From Oryza sativa Japonica Group (lineage: Eukaryota; Streptophyta; Magnoliopsida; Poales; Poaceae): DNA of 64,000 bases. The notes beneath the pieces are model-generated. The model was given only the letters and a program-made list of their open reading frames with translations. It was not told the DNA's origin and searched no databases. Positions 34,235 to 46,835 of this stretch are shown one piece after another. A program made the position numbers and the translations under genes. The stretch is taken from NCBI RefSeq assembly GCF_034140825.1, contig NC_089037.1, positions 33,348,001-33,412,000 on the forward strand, read 5' to 3'. Each line of letters starts with the position of its first letter. Position 1 is the stretch's first letter.

Positions 34235-37200
34235 CTATACAAACTGCGGGATGATCTCTCCAAGACGCTTGGCGCCTGCCAAGGCCCACATGCCAGCCTC
34301 TTCTTTTATCTTTGAAAGTAGATACGAGGTTGCGGTTTCCTTATGATCAAATATCCTCCTATTTCGCTCCTTCTAGACTTCCCATACGATGAGTAGAATC
34401 AGGGTGCGGAGTCCCTTCTTGGGGACGCCAGACACAGAGGCTAGCATTTTCAACCAATCTTTGATTGATTGCGCCACCCCCCAGCGTCGGGGTTCTAACT
34501 GGTGGAACCCTACCCATGTCGCAACGAGATTCCAAATCCGTCTCTTATACCTGCACTCGGCGATGAGGTGCAAAGCCGTTTCATCTTCTCTTCTGCAAAG
34601 AGGGCACCTGCCATTATTTTGCCAACCCTTGGTCGCAAGCCGGTCAGAGGTCCAAACCCTATTCTGTATGATAAGCCAAGCGTGGAGTTTGCATTTTCCG
34701 GGCGCCTAGACCTTCCAGATCAAGGAGTCAAAAGTTGTGTCAGGCGCGCCAACACACTGCGCTTTGTAGGCCGATGAAGCCGAGTACTGCCCATGAGGAG
34801 TGAACTTCCAGGCGATTTGGTCTGACTCTTCTTCTTCTAACTGCATGTTGCGAACTGCAGTCCATAGGGCCACCAGCTGCTCCACAAGGGCCACTGTAAT
34901 TACTGGGTTTGTTTCCAGTGCCAAATCACCTACCCAGGCATCATTCTCCTTTCCTTGGCGCAGGGTCTTTTTCCTCTTCTTAGAAATTGCGTATACTAGG
35001 GGCATGAGGTCCTTTGGTCTTCTCCCATCAATCCACGCAGAGTCCCAGAATCGCACTATATTCTCGTCACCAATGGTTATCTTAGTGGATGCGGCAAACA
35101 AGCTCTTGTCTACTTCATCGCAGGGGATCTCGAGACCAACCCATGGCTTGTTTGGGTCCTTCCATTCATGCCACAGCCAGCGTAGACGCAGGGCTCTCAT
35201 GAATTTTTCTAGGTTCAGGATCCTCAGGCCTCCTTGCCTAGTTGGCAGACATGTCTTTGTCCAATTGACTTTGCATTTTCCACCCGTGATGTCCCCCATG
35301 CCAGCCCAGAGAAAACGTCGCCGCTGCTTGTCTAGGCACTCTAAAGCTTCCTTTGAAGTTTTCAGAGCGGTCAGTAAGTAGATTGGCTGCGCCATCAGCA
35401 CTGATTTGACAAGTGTGGACCTCCCGGCAAGTCCCATGTTTTTGCCTCTCCATCCCGTTATACGCCCTGTGATCTTATCAAAGATGTGCTGCATGTCCGC
35501 CTTTCGCATCCGCCCGAGGATCAGGGGGAGTCCCAGGTATTTGATCGGGAAGCATGCTCTCACTGCTGGGACTCCCTCTAGGACATCGTCCAAATCAATG
35601 TTATTGCATTTGATGACCGCGACTTGAGATTTTTGGAAGTTGGTAACGAGTCCAGTAGCCGTGCCGAAACGTTGCAGGATTTCCGTGAGCGCTTGGACAT
35701 CCCCTCTTGTGGGATTGACGAAAATGACAGCGTCATCTGCATACATAGATGTTCTCAGGCGAGGCATTCTGCCTCGAAGCTTAGAGAGCGAACCTAGGTC
35801 TGTTGCCTTTGTAAGGAGATGTTGGAGAGGGTCGATTGCTAGGACAAAAAGGAGCGGAGACAGCGGGTCTCCCTGCCAAAGTCCTCTCCCATGCGTGATT
35901 TTTTGACCAGGGATGCCGTTGAGAAGAACTTGCGAGGTAGATGTGCAGAGGAGGGCACCTAGCCAGTCTCTCCATTTTACAGGGAAGCCTAGGCATTGCA
36001 AAAGGGCCATCAAGTAGTCCCAACGAATGGAATCAAATGCTTTCGTGATGTCGAGCTTGAAGAGGAGCATCGGCCGATTCGTACGGTGAAATCTTCTGGT
36101 CATGTTCCTCACAAAGAGAAAGTTGTCATGAATGCTTCTTCCCTTGATTAAGGCACTTTGGTTGATGGAGACCAAGGAGCGCATGTGGGGCCTCAGCCGC
36201 AACGCCAGCAGCTTGGAGAAGATTTTGGCTATGATATGGATTAGACTAATCGGCCTGTAGTCCGAAACACTCTCCGCCCCTTCCTTCTTCGGGATCAACA
36301 CAATATTCGCTGAGTTCAGGAGGCCCAAGCTGGCGCAGCGGAGGTTGAAGATGGAATTGAAGACAAGGGAAACATCCTCCTTGACGATATCCCAACAGCT
36401 TTTAAAGAAGATACCAGTGTAACCATCCGGCCCTGGCGCTTTGTCAACTGGCATCTCTTTGATAGCCCGGTGGATCTCCTGCTCCGAGAAAGACTCTTCC
36501 AAGGTAGAGAGGTCGAAAGGCTGGATGTCTAGAGCTTCCCAGTTGAGCTCATTCGGCCTCGGCCCCGGCCGCCCCATTAAATGGGCGAAGTGGTCAAGGA
36601 TGGTCATTTCTTTCTCATCGTGAGTGACTACCCAGCCATTTTCCTTGCAGAGTCTTTGAATGCTATTCTTCCTCCTACGCGCATTCACCCTGAGGTGAAA
36701 AAACATTGTGTTTGCCTCCCCTTCACGGATATGAGTCAACCTGGAAGCCTGTCTTTTCCTTGCCCTCTCTATCGTGGCGAGAGTCAGAGTTTTGCGCTTT
36801 AGGGCAGCTCTCAGCCGCAATTCCGGGCCAGAGAGATCTCTGTGTTCCTGGGCCACATCAAGCCGCTGAATGACATCGAGTGCCATGTGAAACTGAATTT
36901 TCACCTCTGTGAATAGACTTTTAGCCCAGGTTTTAATGCAAGAAGCTGTGCGCTGTAGCTTGTGATTTATGTGGCGCATTGGCTCTGTGTGCGGGGATGG
37001 TTGGGTCCAACTAGCCTTGACCATGTCCTTGAAACCCGAAATGCGTGTCCAAAAGTTCTCAAATCTAAAGGGGCGCGGCTTGCACGGGGCAGCGGGATTT
37101 GAAAGAACGAGAGGGCAGTGGTCTGATGGCCCTGTTGGGAGGGCATGCAGGACATGGTGATGGAAGGCGAGATCCCAGTTCTCATTGCAGAAACAATGAT

Positions 37201-37804
37201 CAAGCTTCACTAGAGTGGGCCTTTGACGCTCATTACTCCAGGTGAATCTCTTGTTTTGCAAGGGGATCTCGCGGAGTTCACATCGATCGATTGTTGCTCG
37301 AAAGCGCCTCATGCGAGCTAGATTAAGGTTGCCATTGTTTTTGTCCCTTGCTCGGTAGATCATGTTGAAATCCCCGAATAGGAGCCACCCTTCGCCAGCA
37401 TTGGGCTTTAGCCGCCTTATGTGCCTAAGGAAGGCATCCTTAAGCCGGTGTCTCGTGGGCCCGTACACCCCGGTCATAAGGAAGGTAGCCCCTGTGAGTG
37501 GGACCATCACTTGTGCTGAGATCAAAAAGCGGCCGATTCGAATATCTTGTAGGATGAGGGCAGCATTGTTCCAAAGGATGATAATTCCCCCTCTCGTGCC
37601 CGTGGCCGGTTTGAAGGCAAAGCTATCCAATTTGTAGCCACCCAGGAAGCGGGTGAGGCCGTCGTCGATGTTCTGAAGTTTCGTCTCTTGGAGGCATGCT
37701 AGGTTGCATTTCGTATCCAACATCATCTCGTGGACCGTGTTGCAGCGTGCTGGCGAATTGAGCACCCTCACATTCCAACTAATGAAATCTAGGCTGTGCG
37801 ACAT
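34235..37804 (-). pseudogene. LINE ORF2: AP-type endonuclease and reverse transcriptase
   Basis: Start MSHSLDFISWNV at 37804. The endonuclease domain (about residues 5-230) has QETKL, GDFNMIYR and SDHCPLVL. The reverse transcriptase follows with DKAPGPDGYTG, SDYRPISLI, FKLDITKAFDSIRWDYL, QGDPLSPLLF and the catalytic YADDAVIF, then KYLGLPL. A C-terminal zinc-binding RT-associated domain has CPLCRREDETALHLIAEC. TAG stops interrupt this domain at 34706-34708 and 34373-34375, both where the family usually has Trp; the frame finally ends at 34235. The endonuclease and polymerase cores are otherwise open for 1032 codons. Confidence 0.93.
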
Positions 37805-38379
37805 CTGCAAACCAAAGGTGGACTCTTGATTGGGAGAGTAGGCCCAGCCGGGGTTGGAGCACGGCCTGCTTGGCGCGAAGGAGGGGAAGGGGACTTGGGC
37901 CGAGAAGATCCCTCGCGGCCATAATTGCGTCGGCCTCGAGTGTCGTTGCACGCGCAGCCCAACGAGGCCCAAGATGGAGGACGGCCTTAGAAGGCGCGTG
38001 GAGGCCCAAGCGAGAGCGCGAAGGCCCAAGCGAGGCCTAGCGAGAGGTAAGGCCCATGGCTGGGGAGCCGCTAGCGTCGTCGTCATCATTTCTGCCTTCG
38101 TCGCGGCGGCGCACATACACACAGACGCCGGCGGCAGACGAGGCGCAACGCAAGCGGGGAAAAAGACAGCGCAGGCGGGGTGAAGCAAAGCGAAGTTCTG
38201 ACCGACATGTGCTCCAAGAGCTGAGGTTCCATAGAAATGCTGGGGAGGCGGCACGCAGGCCACCGGCGACACACCAGCTGCAAAAGAAAAGACGACGACG
38301 ATACATGGAACGATGACAGCTCCGAATCCGACGATACATGGAGCGACGACAGCTCCGAATCCGCGCGCACAGGCGCTGC

Positions 38380-41300
38380 TCAAGCGAACGTTTCTTCCAC
38401 TTTATCGGCCACATCAGTGATCCCTTCGTCCACAAGAGGGAGCAGAGCGGCATCCATGGCGCACTCATCATCGTCGTCGAGGCCGAAGATCGCCGTCAAG
38501 GCGGCGATGGCGTGCGGCGGCAGGGGCCCATCAAACATGGCCATATACTGGCTGAGAATGCGCTCCACGGAGGCATCTTCTTCGTCATGGAGGATGCCCA
38601 ACCTCCTGAACAGGACGCGCTGGCACCTCTCCATCGTCGGTCTTGCAGGTTGCTTGGCAAGGCACTCACTCCGCCAGGTTGCCTGGCTATGCTGCCTCGG
38701 CCGGAGCTTCACCTTTCTTGTGAGGATGTCACACCCAGAAATTCCCGAATAGAATTCCAAGCAGAATGTGCATTAAAATCCCCGTCCAGGACTGGCCGGG
38801 GTACACAAACGACAATGTTGACATTCAGATCCACGTCTTACAAACATCATAAAAGTCTTACATAAATGCAGCGGAAAAACAAAAGATAACAGGAGCTAAG
38901 CCTTGACTTGAACTGCAGCGGGAACACCACTCCACAGGCATCCTCGACGGCACGGACGAAGCCTACTCCTTGGAGAAACCACCATCCGACACATACTCGT
39001 ACTCTGGGGTTGGGGAAAAATAAAGCAAGACTGAGTACTATCCATAGGGGTATGATGCAGGGAATTATCAAAGGAGAGCTAGAGTGGTTCATTTGCATAA
39101 AGCGAGCATTTATAAACAGAAGTTGAAAGAAGAAAACAGTCGTAATAATTAATCAATATTAATCATCCACTGTCCAACGCTATACCACGTTGCGACAGGC
39201 CCAACCATCCACCTATACTATCCAATTTCAATAGACTAAACTAGGGTGAGACTAATCACGGTGAATCTGGTTGACCGCCCATAACCGCGGGCACGGCTAT
39301 TCGAATAGTTTTACTCTGATCAGAGGTGTACAACTGTACCCACAAGACACAGCCCCACGACATGTTTCCATGCCCCGACATGCCACCACGACATACCGGA
39401 AAGAGGCCGTGACAGGACCCTTCGCATAACCCCCTCTAACCAAGCACACCACACCTCAGGTTTCACTCCCACTCCTCGCAAGGCAGCGGGCAGTCCCCTC
39501 TCGTGCCTAGGTGAATCCGGAAGCGACGGAGGCTGTCGCAGGGCCCGCCCCGCTCCATCACGCCCACCCTTGTCTGGATGCGTCAGCTAGAGGAAAGCTA
39601 CACTACAAGCCCAGCCGTTGCCCACGCTGGCTTGTGGTAAGTACGATAAGTTCTTCCAGGGCATCCCGCGAACCGGTCCTTAACTGATATGGGTGCGACT
39701 AGCAAAACTATGCACCCACAACCCACCATGTGATTTATTTTAATTAACCAACACCAAAGCGGTGGTACTAAACCAACATTATCATATGAACCTACAGTTT
39801 ATATTTTAAATGAGATTTCCCCATTATGTGCTAGTTGAACTAAGCATGGCTAAGCAACTCCTAGTCCAACGTCTATTCATGTTATAACCCGAGCTAACAA
39901 AGGAGCAGGGTACCAAAATAGCATGGCTGTAACAATAGGTAAACATCCCATAGTAACATTATAAAACAATGCAGTATTTGAAGAAAAACAATAGAGCATT
40001 TGCAATATAGGATCAACATGTTCAAATGACAGGCATGACTTGCCTTGCTCTGCAGCTGGAGGAACCTCGGCGACTATCTCGAAGTACACCGGAGCGTCGG
40101 AAGAACCGGAATCTAGGCGATATACAAAGCAAACAATACAAACAGGCTATAAGACTACTGAAACAAAGAACAAAACCATTTTTAATGGATTCTACATATT
40201 TTTCTTGATTTACTGAGACTTGAATGGGCTTAAACGGAGCTCGGTTGAATTAGTTATGAATTTTAGAAGGTTCACTGTGTTTTTTACTATAACAAAAAGT
40301 CCTTAAATCATTTATTGCGCAATAATTCCCAGGGCTGACGTCATCAAGGGGGGGCGCCGACAGGCGGGTCCCACTGGTCAGTGGCTCAGGAGAGAGGGGA
40401 AGGGGCGCCGGCACGCGGGCCCCACTCGGCAGTGGCTCAAGGGGGGGCGGTCCACCGTGGACCGGGACCACATGGGTGATCCACCGCCGGTCCACGTAAC
40501 CGACGGCCCAGATCGGCCCCGAGCCGATCGGGCGGTGGCGATAGAGGTGGCCGCCGGGCTCGGCTCGGCATCAAAGTCGGTCGGCCGGCCAGGGCTAGCG
40601 GCGACGACACGCGGCCGACGGCGACGGCGACGGCGACCGGCGGCACGGGAGGCGGCGGTGGCGGCCGAAGGCGACGGCGCATGACTTGAAGCGGCGGCGC
40701 GGCACTAGGAGGGAGAGGGAGGGGAGTAAAGGGGAGAGGACGCCTCATCGAGGGTGGCCGGCGCGGAGGAAGACGACGGCGAACGGCGACGGCAAGCCAC
40801 GGGAGGACGACGGCAACCGGCGGACGGGCTTCGGGGTGCCGTAAGGAAGGAGGAGAGAGAGATTAGAGAGAGGGAGATGAACCACGGCGGCCGGCATCCA
40901 TGGCCGAAGGCGGCGGTAGAGGTAGAACTCACCGGAGCGCGAGGGGATGCGAATTCCGGCGACGAATCCCGACGGAGGAAGGGCGGACGGGGTGGAGTTC
41001 GTCCTTGCGAACCCGACGGCGGCAACGGCGCAGTGCGGCGGCGAGCCTAGCGGCGGCTAGCGGCGGCCGGAGCGGCGGGAAAGGTGGCGGCGAGTGGGTG
41101 CACGGTGCGGGAGCGATGGGGAGCACGAGGGAGTTAGGCGAAATGGGGAAAAAGAGAGAGGGGGCGACGGCGGAGCTTAAATAGGGGAGGGGAGTCCCGG
41201 ACGTGGCCGGTAGGGGCGAGATTCCGCCGGCCAACGTGGGGAAGTGGGAGAGGAGAGAGAGAGGCGGGATTCGAAAATTGAATCCCGGCCATCTCGGGCG

Positions 41301-44300
41301 CGGGCGCTGGCGGGAGAGAGAGGGGAGTGGGCGCGGGAGGTGCGGCGCATGCGCGGGCGTGACCGACGTGGCCCGGAGGAGGCGGAGGCGTGGGCGCGGC
41401 GGCGATTGCGGGCGCGGCGGCGCGGGCGCGATGTAGGAGACGGGCCCGATAGGTGGGGCCCACCTGTCGGCGTCCCGGGTGGCAGGAGGGAGGCGGCCGG
41501 CCCAGCGGAGGGGAGAGGAGGAAGGAGAATGGGCCGGCGGCCCACTCGAAAAGAAAAGGAGGAAAAAGAAAAAGAAAAAAAAGGGAAGAAAAGGATTTTC
41601 CCTGGAATTAAAATATTGCTTGCTCAATTTCAATTGGTTAAAATTATTTCTAGGGCTCTGAAAATTCCACTAAAAATCTTGTTAGCGTATTTCGACATGT
41701 AGAACTCAAGAAAAATTCCACATGCCAATTCTGATTATTATTTGCATTAATTTATTAAGGTTTTCTCTTGATTTGCAGCGGCATTTTCTTAGGGTGATTT
41801 ATAAATTCAATTTTAGGCTTAGGAGGAGAACTACAGGGTGTGACAGAGGACGACCGGCCGCAGACATAGAAGCGTCAAGCGCGGCGGCGACGCAATGATA
41901 GCCGGCGGAGGCGAGGTGAACAGTCCCGCGATGGCACATGGCGAGGATGCACGTTCCGGCAGCGAGCCTGGCTCCAGCGCTGACGGGGGCGGGGTGGCTG
42001 GCATCGGGGTCATCTCTTGGGGAAGCAGCGCCCCGGGGAGCAGCGCCGGCAGAATCTTGTCGGCCGCAGCGTCGCTGGCCAGATCTTCCAAGCGGCGAGG
42101 CGGGGACGCTGCGAGAGGTGCCGGTGACATGGGCTGTGGTAGGAGAGTGTCATCGCCTGGGGTGCGAGCTGCAGCGACAGCCAGCTCAAGGCGCATCAGC
42201 GCCTCCTCAATTTGCTGGCAGGTTGTCAGTGTGTCGACCGCTGGCGTGGCCGGCAAGGCCTCCCTGATGCGGCCAAAGACGCGCGCAACAGGCACCGGCT
42301 TCCATGCCGTGCTGCCGAACCAGGCTTCAGTCCCAGTAAAAGACCGGATGGCCAGGTCCTCTGTCGCCGTCGGAGGTGGCGCAGTCATGGCCTTATCAGC
42401 GACAAGCGTGAGGCGAAGCAGCTGATCACCAGTTAAAGTCGGAGGGCTCGCCGGGATTTCCTACGTCCTGAACGGGGAAGTGTGCAAAGCATGCAGCAAT
42501 CGAAATTTGCAAACCTCGGTGTGAAGCTCCTGCTGGCGGGAAGGCAGAGAGATCTCTGCCAGGTGTGGCTCAGGGTGGACAGGGTCGGTGACGTTGTCCA
42601 CGTCAGTTGCACCAGCGTGATGACGCCGGCCGCCATGGCGACTGTGCCCTCCCCTGTCGCACTGGCGCGGGGAGCGTGTGCGTTCACGGCGGTAATCTTG
42701 ATCAATCGCACGTTGTTCGCCGCGGCCACGCCCGAAGTCTCGTCCCCGTTCGTCCCGATCGTCGTCATCTCGATCCCTGCTCCGCCAGTTTTGATTAGCC
42801 CTGGGGTGGTCGTTGTTGTGCCCCCGGCGGCCTCTTCTCCCGCCGCGGGCACGGTCGTCATGGTCGGCCGGGGCGTCACGATCATCATCGCCGCGGCCGT
42901 CTTCTTCTTCATCTTGGTCTTGCTCGATGCACGCCGCGCATCCGCGGCGAGACCGATCACGCACCCGCGCACGACCGCCGTGATGTGCGCCGTCGTCACC
43001 CCTGTTTCCCCGCTCTCCGCGCTCAGGGCGACGCGATCCACGGAGCTCGTCCTCCCGATCGTGGTCGCCCAGGCGGTCGTGAACAGAGCGCGGCGGCTGT
43101 AGGTGGTGTGGGAAGTCCTCGAAGACTCGCCCGGGTGCCTGCTCGCCATCCAACACCTCCAGGGTCCACAGCGGCAAGCGCCGCTTCGTCGGCTGGAAGG
43201 AGCCTTGCGCCTCTAGGTCGATGATCGCCGCCGTGTAGTCATGGATTTCCTCCAAATGGAAAAGCACCGGATGACGCACTCCCCGCTGCCAGTACTCCGG
43301 CGGATTTTCCGCCACGAGCAGGGGGGCCAGCTGCTGGTCCTTCGCGCGGTTGGTGAAGCCAAGCCACATCCGCTTCGGGATGGTACTGGGGTTCGCCGTC
43401 CACGCCCACAGATCGATGGAGCGAGTGTTGCCAGACTCCATCGGGTGGACGAGGTCGGTCTCGATCTGTTCCAAGGCACAGGTGTGCCCAATGAGGCGCT
43501 CGGCGATGTCCGCTGCCCAGGCGTGCATAGGGACGCCATCAAGGCAGAGCCACACACGGAACATCAACGCGACGCCGAGAGCGCTTTGCAGGCTGCGCCA
43601 CTTGATGAAGTGGATTTCAATCCCGCGACGCTTGACGTAGCCCTTCGCAATGGCTTCCTCGCAATGGCGGCGATGTTGGAACTTGATGAGGAAAGCTTGG
43701 GGATGGTGGAGCGAGACAGCCACATCACCGCGGCAAAGCTTGAACTCGTCCAAGAACGCCTGCTCGACGTCTTGCGGCCCCGTCGACGGAGGCGCGCGCG
43801 CGGCCCAGGAAACAGCCGCGGTCTCATTCCACTCGCGCAGCTCCTCATCAATGGCGTACGAGGTGGGGATGAAGATGGTGTCTTCCTCCGGGCGCGTGGC
43901 CGGGTCGCCGAGCTGCGTCATCCTGGTTGCCCGCGTTCTCGGCGGGGGCGGCGAAAGCTGGAGCGGAAAGGCCGGGCGATTGCTTGTCTGCAGCTCGCGC
44001 ACGCGATGACGGGGAGACGGACTCTTGCGCAGGCGACGCGGTGACGACGAGCGAGGACGCGACCGCGGGGGCGTGCGAGCGCCCAACCGCGCGCGCCGAA
44101 GCGGGGACCGAGAGAACGCACGCACGGCGCGACGGTGCCGGCAGTCACGCGCGCGATGTCCGGAACGACGGCAGTTGAAGCAGCAGACCGGGTCCCTGTA
44201 CTGCGCAGCGTGGTGCTCTCTGCTGAGGCAAATGAAGCATTTCCCACTTGTTTGAGCCCAGAACGCACGATACGAAGAGGAGTAAATGGGGCGCTGTCGA

Positions 44301-44659
44301 CTTGAAGGCGGAGGTAGGCGGGAGGCGGATGAATGCTCTTCTCTACGCCACCAGCGCTTGCGACGCACCGGAATCTAAGGCGAATCCCCGGAGATATGGC
44401 CATCCATCTTCTGCTCGGCGACGTGACGGTGAGGAAGGCTAGTGACGTAGGGAGTACTCCTCCGCGGCGGAGTGACCTCTCGAGCAGAGCGGTTGTTGCG
44501 CCGGACAGTGGAGGTAAAAGCCAACTTGAATAGGGGGCGTGGCGGAGAGCGCGTGCGGCTGGTGCCCAAATTTGAATTTGGGAAGCCCTGACCACGGACA
44601 GCATCAGCGAAGGACCGGCGAGCGGCAGCAGGTGGCGGATCTGGCGTCTCTGCTACCAT
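38380..44659 (-). pseudogene. LINE ORF1: gag-like nucleic-acid-binding protein, interrupted
   Basis: Starts MVAETPDPPPAAARRSFADA at 44659. It has a DUF4283-like region and, near 44170, a CCHC zinc knuckle (CFNCRRSGHRARDC) preceded by a second, degenerate knuckle (CFICLSREHHAAQY). The C-terminal half is an Arg/Asp/Glu-repeat-rich stretch then a conserved tail ending in the piece at 38380-38726. In-frame TAG stops lie at 44375-44377 and 42461-42463. The solo LTR at 38727-41845 splits the 3' third; the same frame is open on both sides of it. Confidence 0.88.
38722..41850. mobile_element. Solo LTR, 3119 bp, of a Ty3-gypsy-like retrotransposon (fossil)
   Basis: The LTR proper is 38727-41845. It starts TGTCACACCC and ends GGGTGTGACA, inverted TG..CA ends, and is flanked by the 5-bp duplication GAGGA at 38722-38726 and 41846-41850. 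No internal region or second LTR is present, so it looks like the product of LTR-LTR recombination. The large size fits the long-LTR rice gypsy families; the exact family is uncertain. Being a single LTR it cannot be dated by LTR divergence, but it is younger than the LINE it sits in. The GC-rich core (40340-41550) produces many chance open frames. Confidence 0.9.
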
Positions 44660-44931
44660 CGAGGCGACGGAGGCCGAAGGGGGACGCCCAAATCTGGGCG
44701 GAGGCGGGGACTTCGGGCACGGCTGGAGGACACTTGCGGAGAACTGGCGTGGCTGGGAGGAGCTTGCGGAGCGCTGGGACGACGGCCAGGAGGCGGCGAA
44801 AAAGCTAGCTGGGCGTCAGAGGATACACGTGGGCGGCGTCAGCTGGAGTGCCGACACCGGCGGCGGGCGCGGGGGCATGCTGCTTACCTTTTTGCCGATA
44901 GATATACAGGTTATTGCTACCTGCTATTCTG

Positions 44932-45070
44932 TCGATATGCAAGTGTTGAAGTGAAGCCTGACCAGCTTCACTAGCTGCCTGCTTATATGTTGCCCTCCAC
45001 AGCCTCACAGCTACTAGTAGCAGAAACCAATATCTCGTTGTGGCTTGGTCTGCCAACGCGCTACGATAGT
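44932..45070 (+). promoter_or_regulatory. Right half of the relict promoter, with LINE target-site copy
   Basis: The target duplication is 44932-44947. Then GCTTATATG..GCCCTCCACAGCC..CACAGCTACTAGTAGCAGAAACC follows the TATA, leader and cap-region order of the promoters at 46740 and 49120. No repeat-protein coding sequence follows. Confidence 0.65.
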
Positions 45071-45149
45071 TTGTGGGTAGGCTTGTGGTGAACTGGTGAT
45101 CAGCCTAGAGTTTGAGGCAGGAAGTGGCGCCGGCCGACGTGTTCCAACA

Positions 45150-45379
45150 TGCAGTAAGACGCGCGCGTATTTAAGACTCAACTCTCTAAATATTTTACCG
45201 ATAATATTTTATTTTAAATTAAATTTTATTTGATAGATGACATTTGAATTTACTCTCGTATAATTGTGGTTTTATTGCTACAAACAATCGTATTATTCAA
45301 GAAATTTAAAGCCAAAAACTAGTTTTAAAAACCGTAATAAGTTTGACTGTGTCTTAATCAATAGGAGGAAGGAAGTATG
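45150..45379. repeat. Degraded Stowaway-like MITE
   Basis: Interior resembles 21087-21304 (TTTATTGCTACAAAC, AATTTTATTTGATAG) and the right end reads GGAGGAAGGAAGTA. Confidence 0.5.
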
Positions 45380-45478
45380 TAGCAACATTACACATGCTTA
45401 GAGCGCATAAGGAAGAGGAGATCGAGATGAGGAAAGAAAGGAGAGAGGATACGGAGGAAACCATGCCGTTCACTCTCA

Positions 45479-45846
45479 GGACAGTCCCAACCCTCCACTT
45501 AGGATGGTATCTATAGCATTAACTACATTGACATGTAGGACTTTTAACTTATGTGGCACTATATTAATTAAGAGAGAGAGTGAAGAGAGGAAGAAACTAG
45601 GTCTCATGCAAGACACAGCTTCAACGCGAGAACCTATGCACTAGACACTATCAAGTTTTGCGTTGGGAGATAATAGTGTCTTCATAATATATGAAGAATA
45701 AATATGATTGGTAGAGAAGAGAGATGATGTATTTATTACTGGGCCACTTTAAGAAATCATGGGTTGTAGAGTGTAGTTTTTATTGTGATGTCTTATTGAC
45801 ATGGCACCATAGACACTGCTTATGGACACTATGGGTTGAGACTGCC
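45479..45846. repeat. MITE with GG(A/G)CAGTC(C/T)CAACCC ends
   Basis: Left end GGACAGTCCCAACCC and right end GGGTTGAGACTGCCC are inverted, both flanked by TCA. The interior is non-coding and 338 bp long. Confidence 0.7.
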
Positions 45847-46479
45847 CTCACAGCGTCGCCATTACGCCAAGCATAGTATTTTTTTATGCCATTCACGACT
45901 GCAACTAAATTTTACTGTTGTACACTTCTTCATACTTATGTAATATTTTTTTTACTCCCATAATCCCATTATATTCAATTAAATTAGCACAATTCTAAGC
46001 GCCGTTTCGTGAAAAAAAAAGAAAAAAAACGGAGCGCCGCATTCCTCAATTTTTCAACGACGTTTGTCAGTTTGCGACGACGCCGTTGGACCACCGGGAT
46101 GACCGAGCAGAAGCATAGCTTGGGCGTCGCGTGGCCCGGAGCCCCCATCTCCCCCGACTGCTGTGACGTGGCCCAATGGCACCGTTCAAAAGCCTATCCG
46201 GCAGCATGGCCCATATATACCAGTATACCAACCACCACAAGAGAAGCCAAGGCCGCATTCCCTACTACGAGCCATACAGACAATGCCGAAATCATGGAGG
46301 TTTAAGCAGCCATGGCCACCCAAATCTCGTCTCCAACAACACCGGGCTCTAACTTTGGCACTTTGCATCATTAATGTAGACCAGCTCTAGCGAAGGTGAG
46401 GTACTAACCACAGAAAAGAAAAAAAAAACCATGTACAATGTGGTGCATATATACCTACATTGAATATATGCCATCAGTT
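45847..46479. other. Spacer upstream of the repeat-protein array
   Basis: Poly-A/T tracts and a GC-richer part at 46050-46350 with short open frames. I see no gene. Confidence 0.4.
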
Positions 46480-46835
46480 AACCGATAAAAAAACATTAGG
46501 TTGCCAGTTTCTGGCCTATGTTGCATTGTCATATGTTTGGGTGGCCATGCATGAATCAACCGGTGCATATTGTTGATCAGTATTGTGTGTTGAACTGATG
46601 GACTAATGGACTATAAGTCGCCATGCATTTCATCCATTCTTTTCCGCCACAAAAATGCGTGCAATCTGCAACTGCAAAATGCAGAGTGATATGAACGCAA
46701 CAATGTGCGTATAAATGCATCGGCATCTTCCTAACTGCTTATATATAGGCATAGCCCTCCACAGTGCACACAGAGTATAGCAGTAACCAATTAATCAACC
46801 TAGCTTAATTACATAGACGAGCTAGCTTAGCACAC
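46480..46835 (+). promoter_or_regulatory. Promoter of the first repeat-protein gene
   Basis: A TATATATA box at 46740-46747 lies 89 bases before the ATG. The upstream 260 bp match the promoter of the second gene block by block (TTTCTGGCCTATGTTGCATTGTC, CTGATGGACT, TGCAACTGCAAAATGCA). Confidence 0.8.

Larger units (their letters stand above)
34127..44931 (-). mobile_element. L1-type LINE, nearly full length, split by a solo LTR
   Basis: Non-LTR retrotransposon on the minus strand, about 7.7 kb once the 3.1 kb LTR insertion is discounted. It has a 5' UTR (44931-44660), a gag-like ORF1 (from 44659), an endonuclease/reverse-transcriptase ORF2 (from 37804), a short 3' UTR and a poly-A tail (poly-T near 34125-34133). 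A 14-16 bp target duplication brackets it, as expected for target-primed integration of an uninterrupted copy. ORF1 and ORF2 each carry in-frame stops, so it is no longer autonomous. Confidence 0.95.

Noticed and set aside
35406-38865. Plus-strand frames opposite the LINE
   Set aside because: Antisense shadows of the endonuclease/reverse transcriptase frame.
40250-41702. Many overlapping frames of 75-235 codons in GC-rich DNA
   Set aside because: They lie inside the solo LTR and have Pro/Arg/Gly-rich random composition on both strands.
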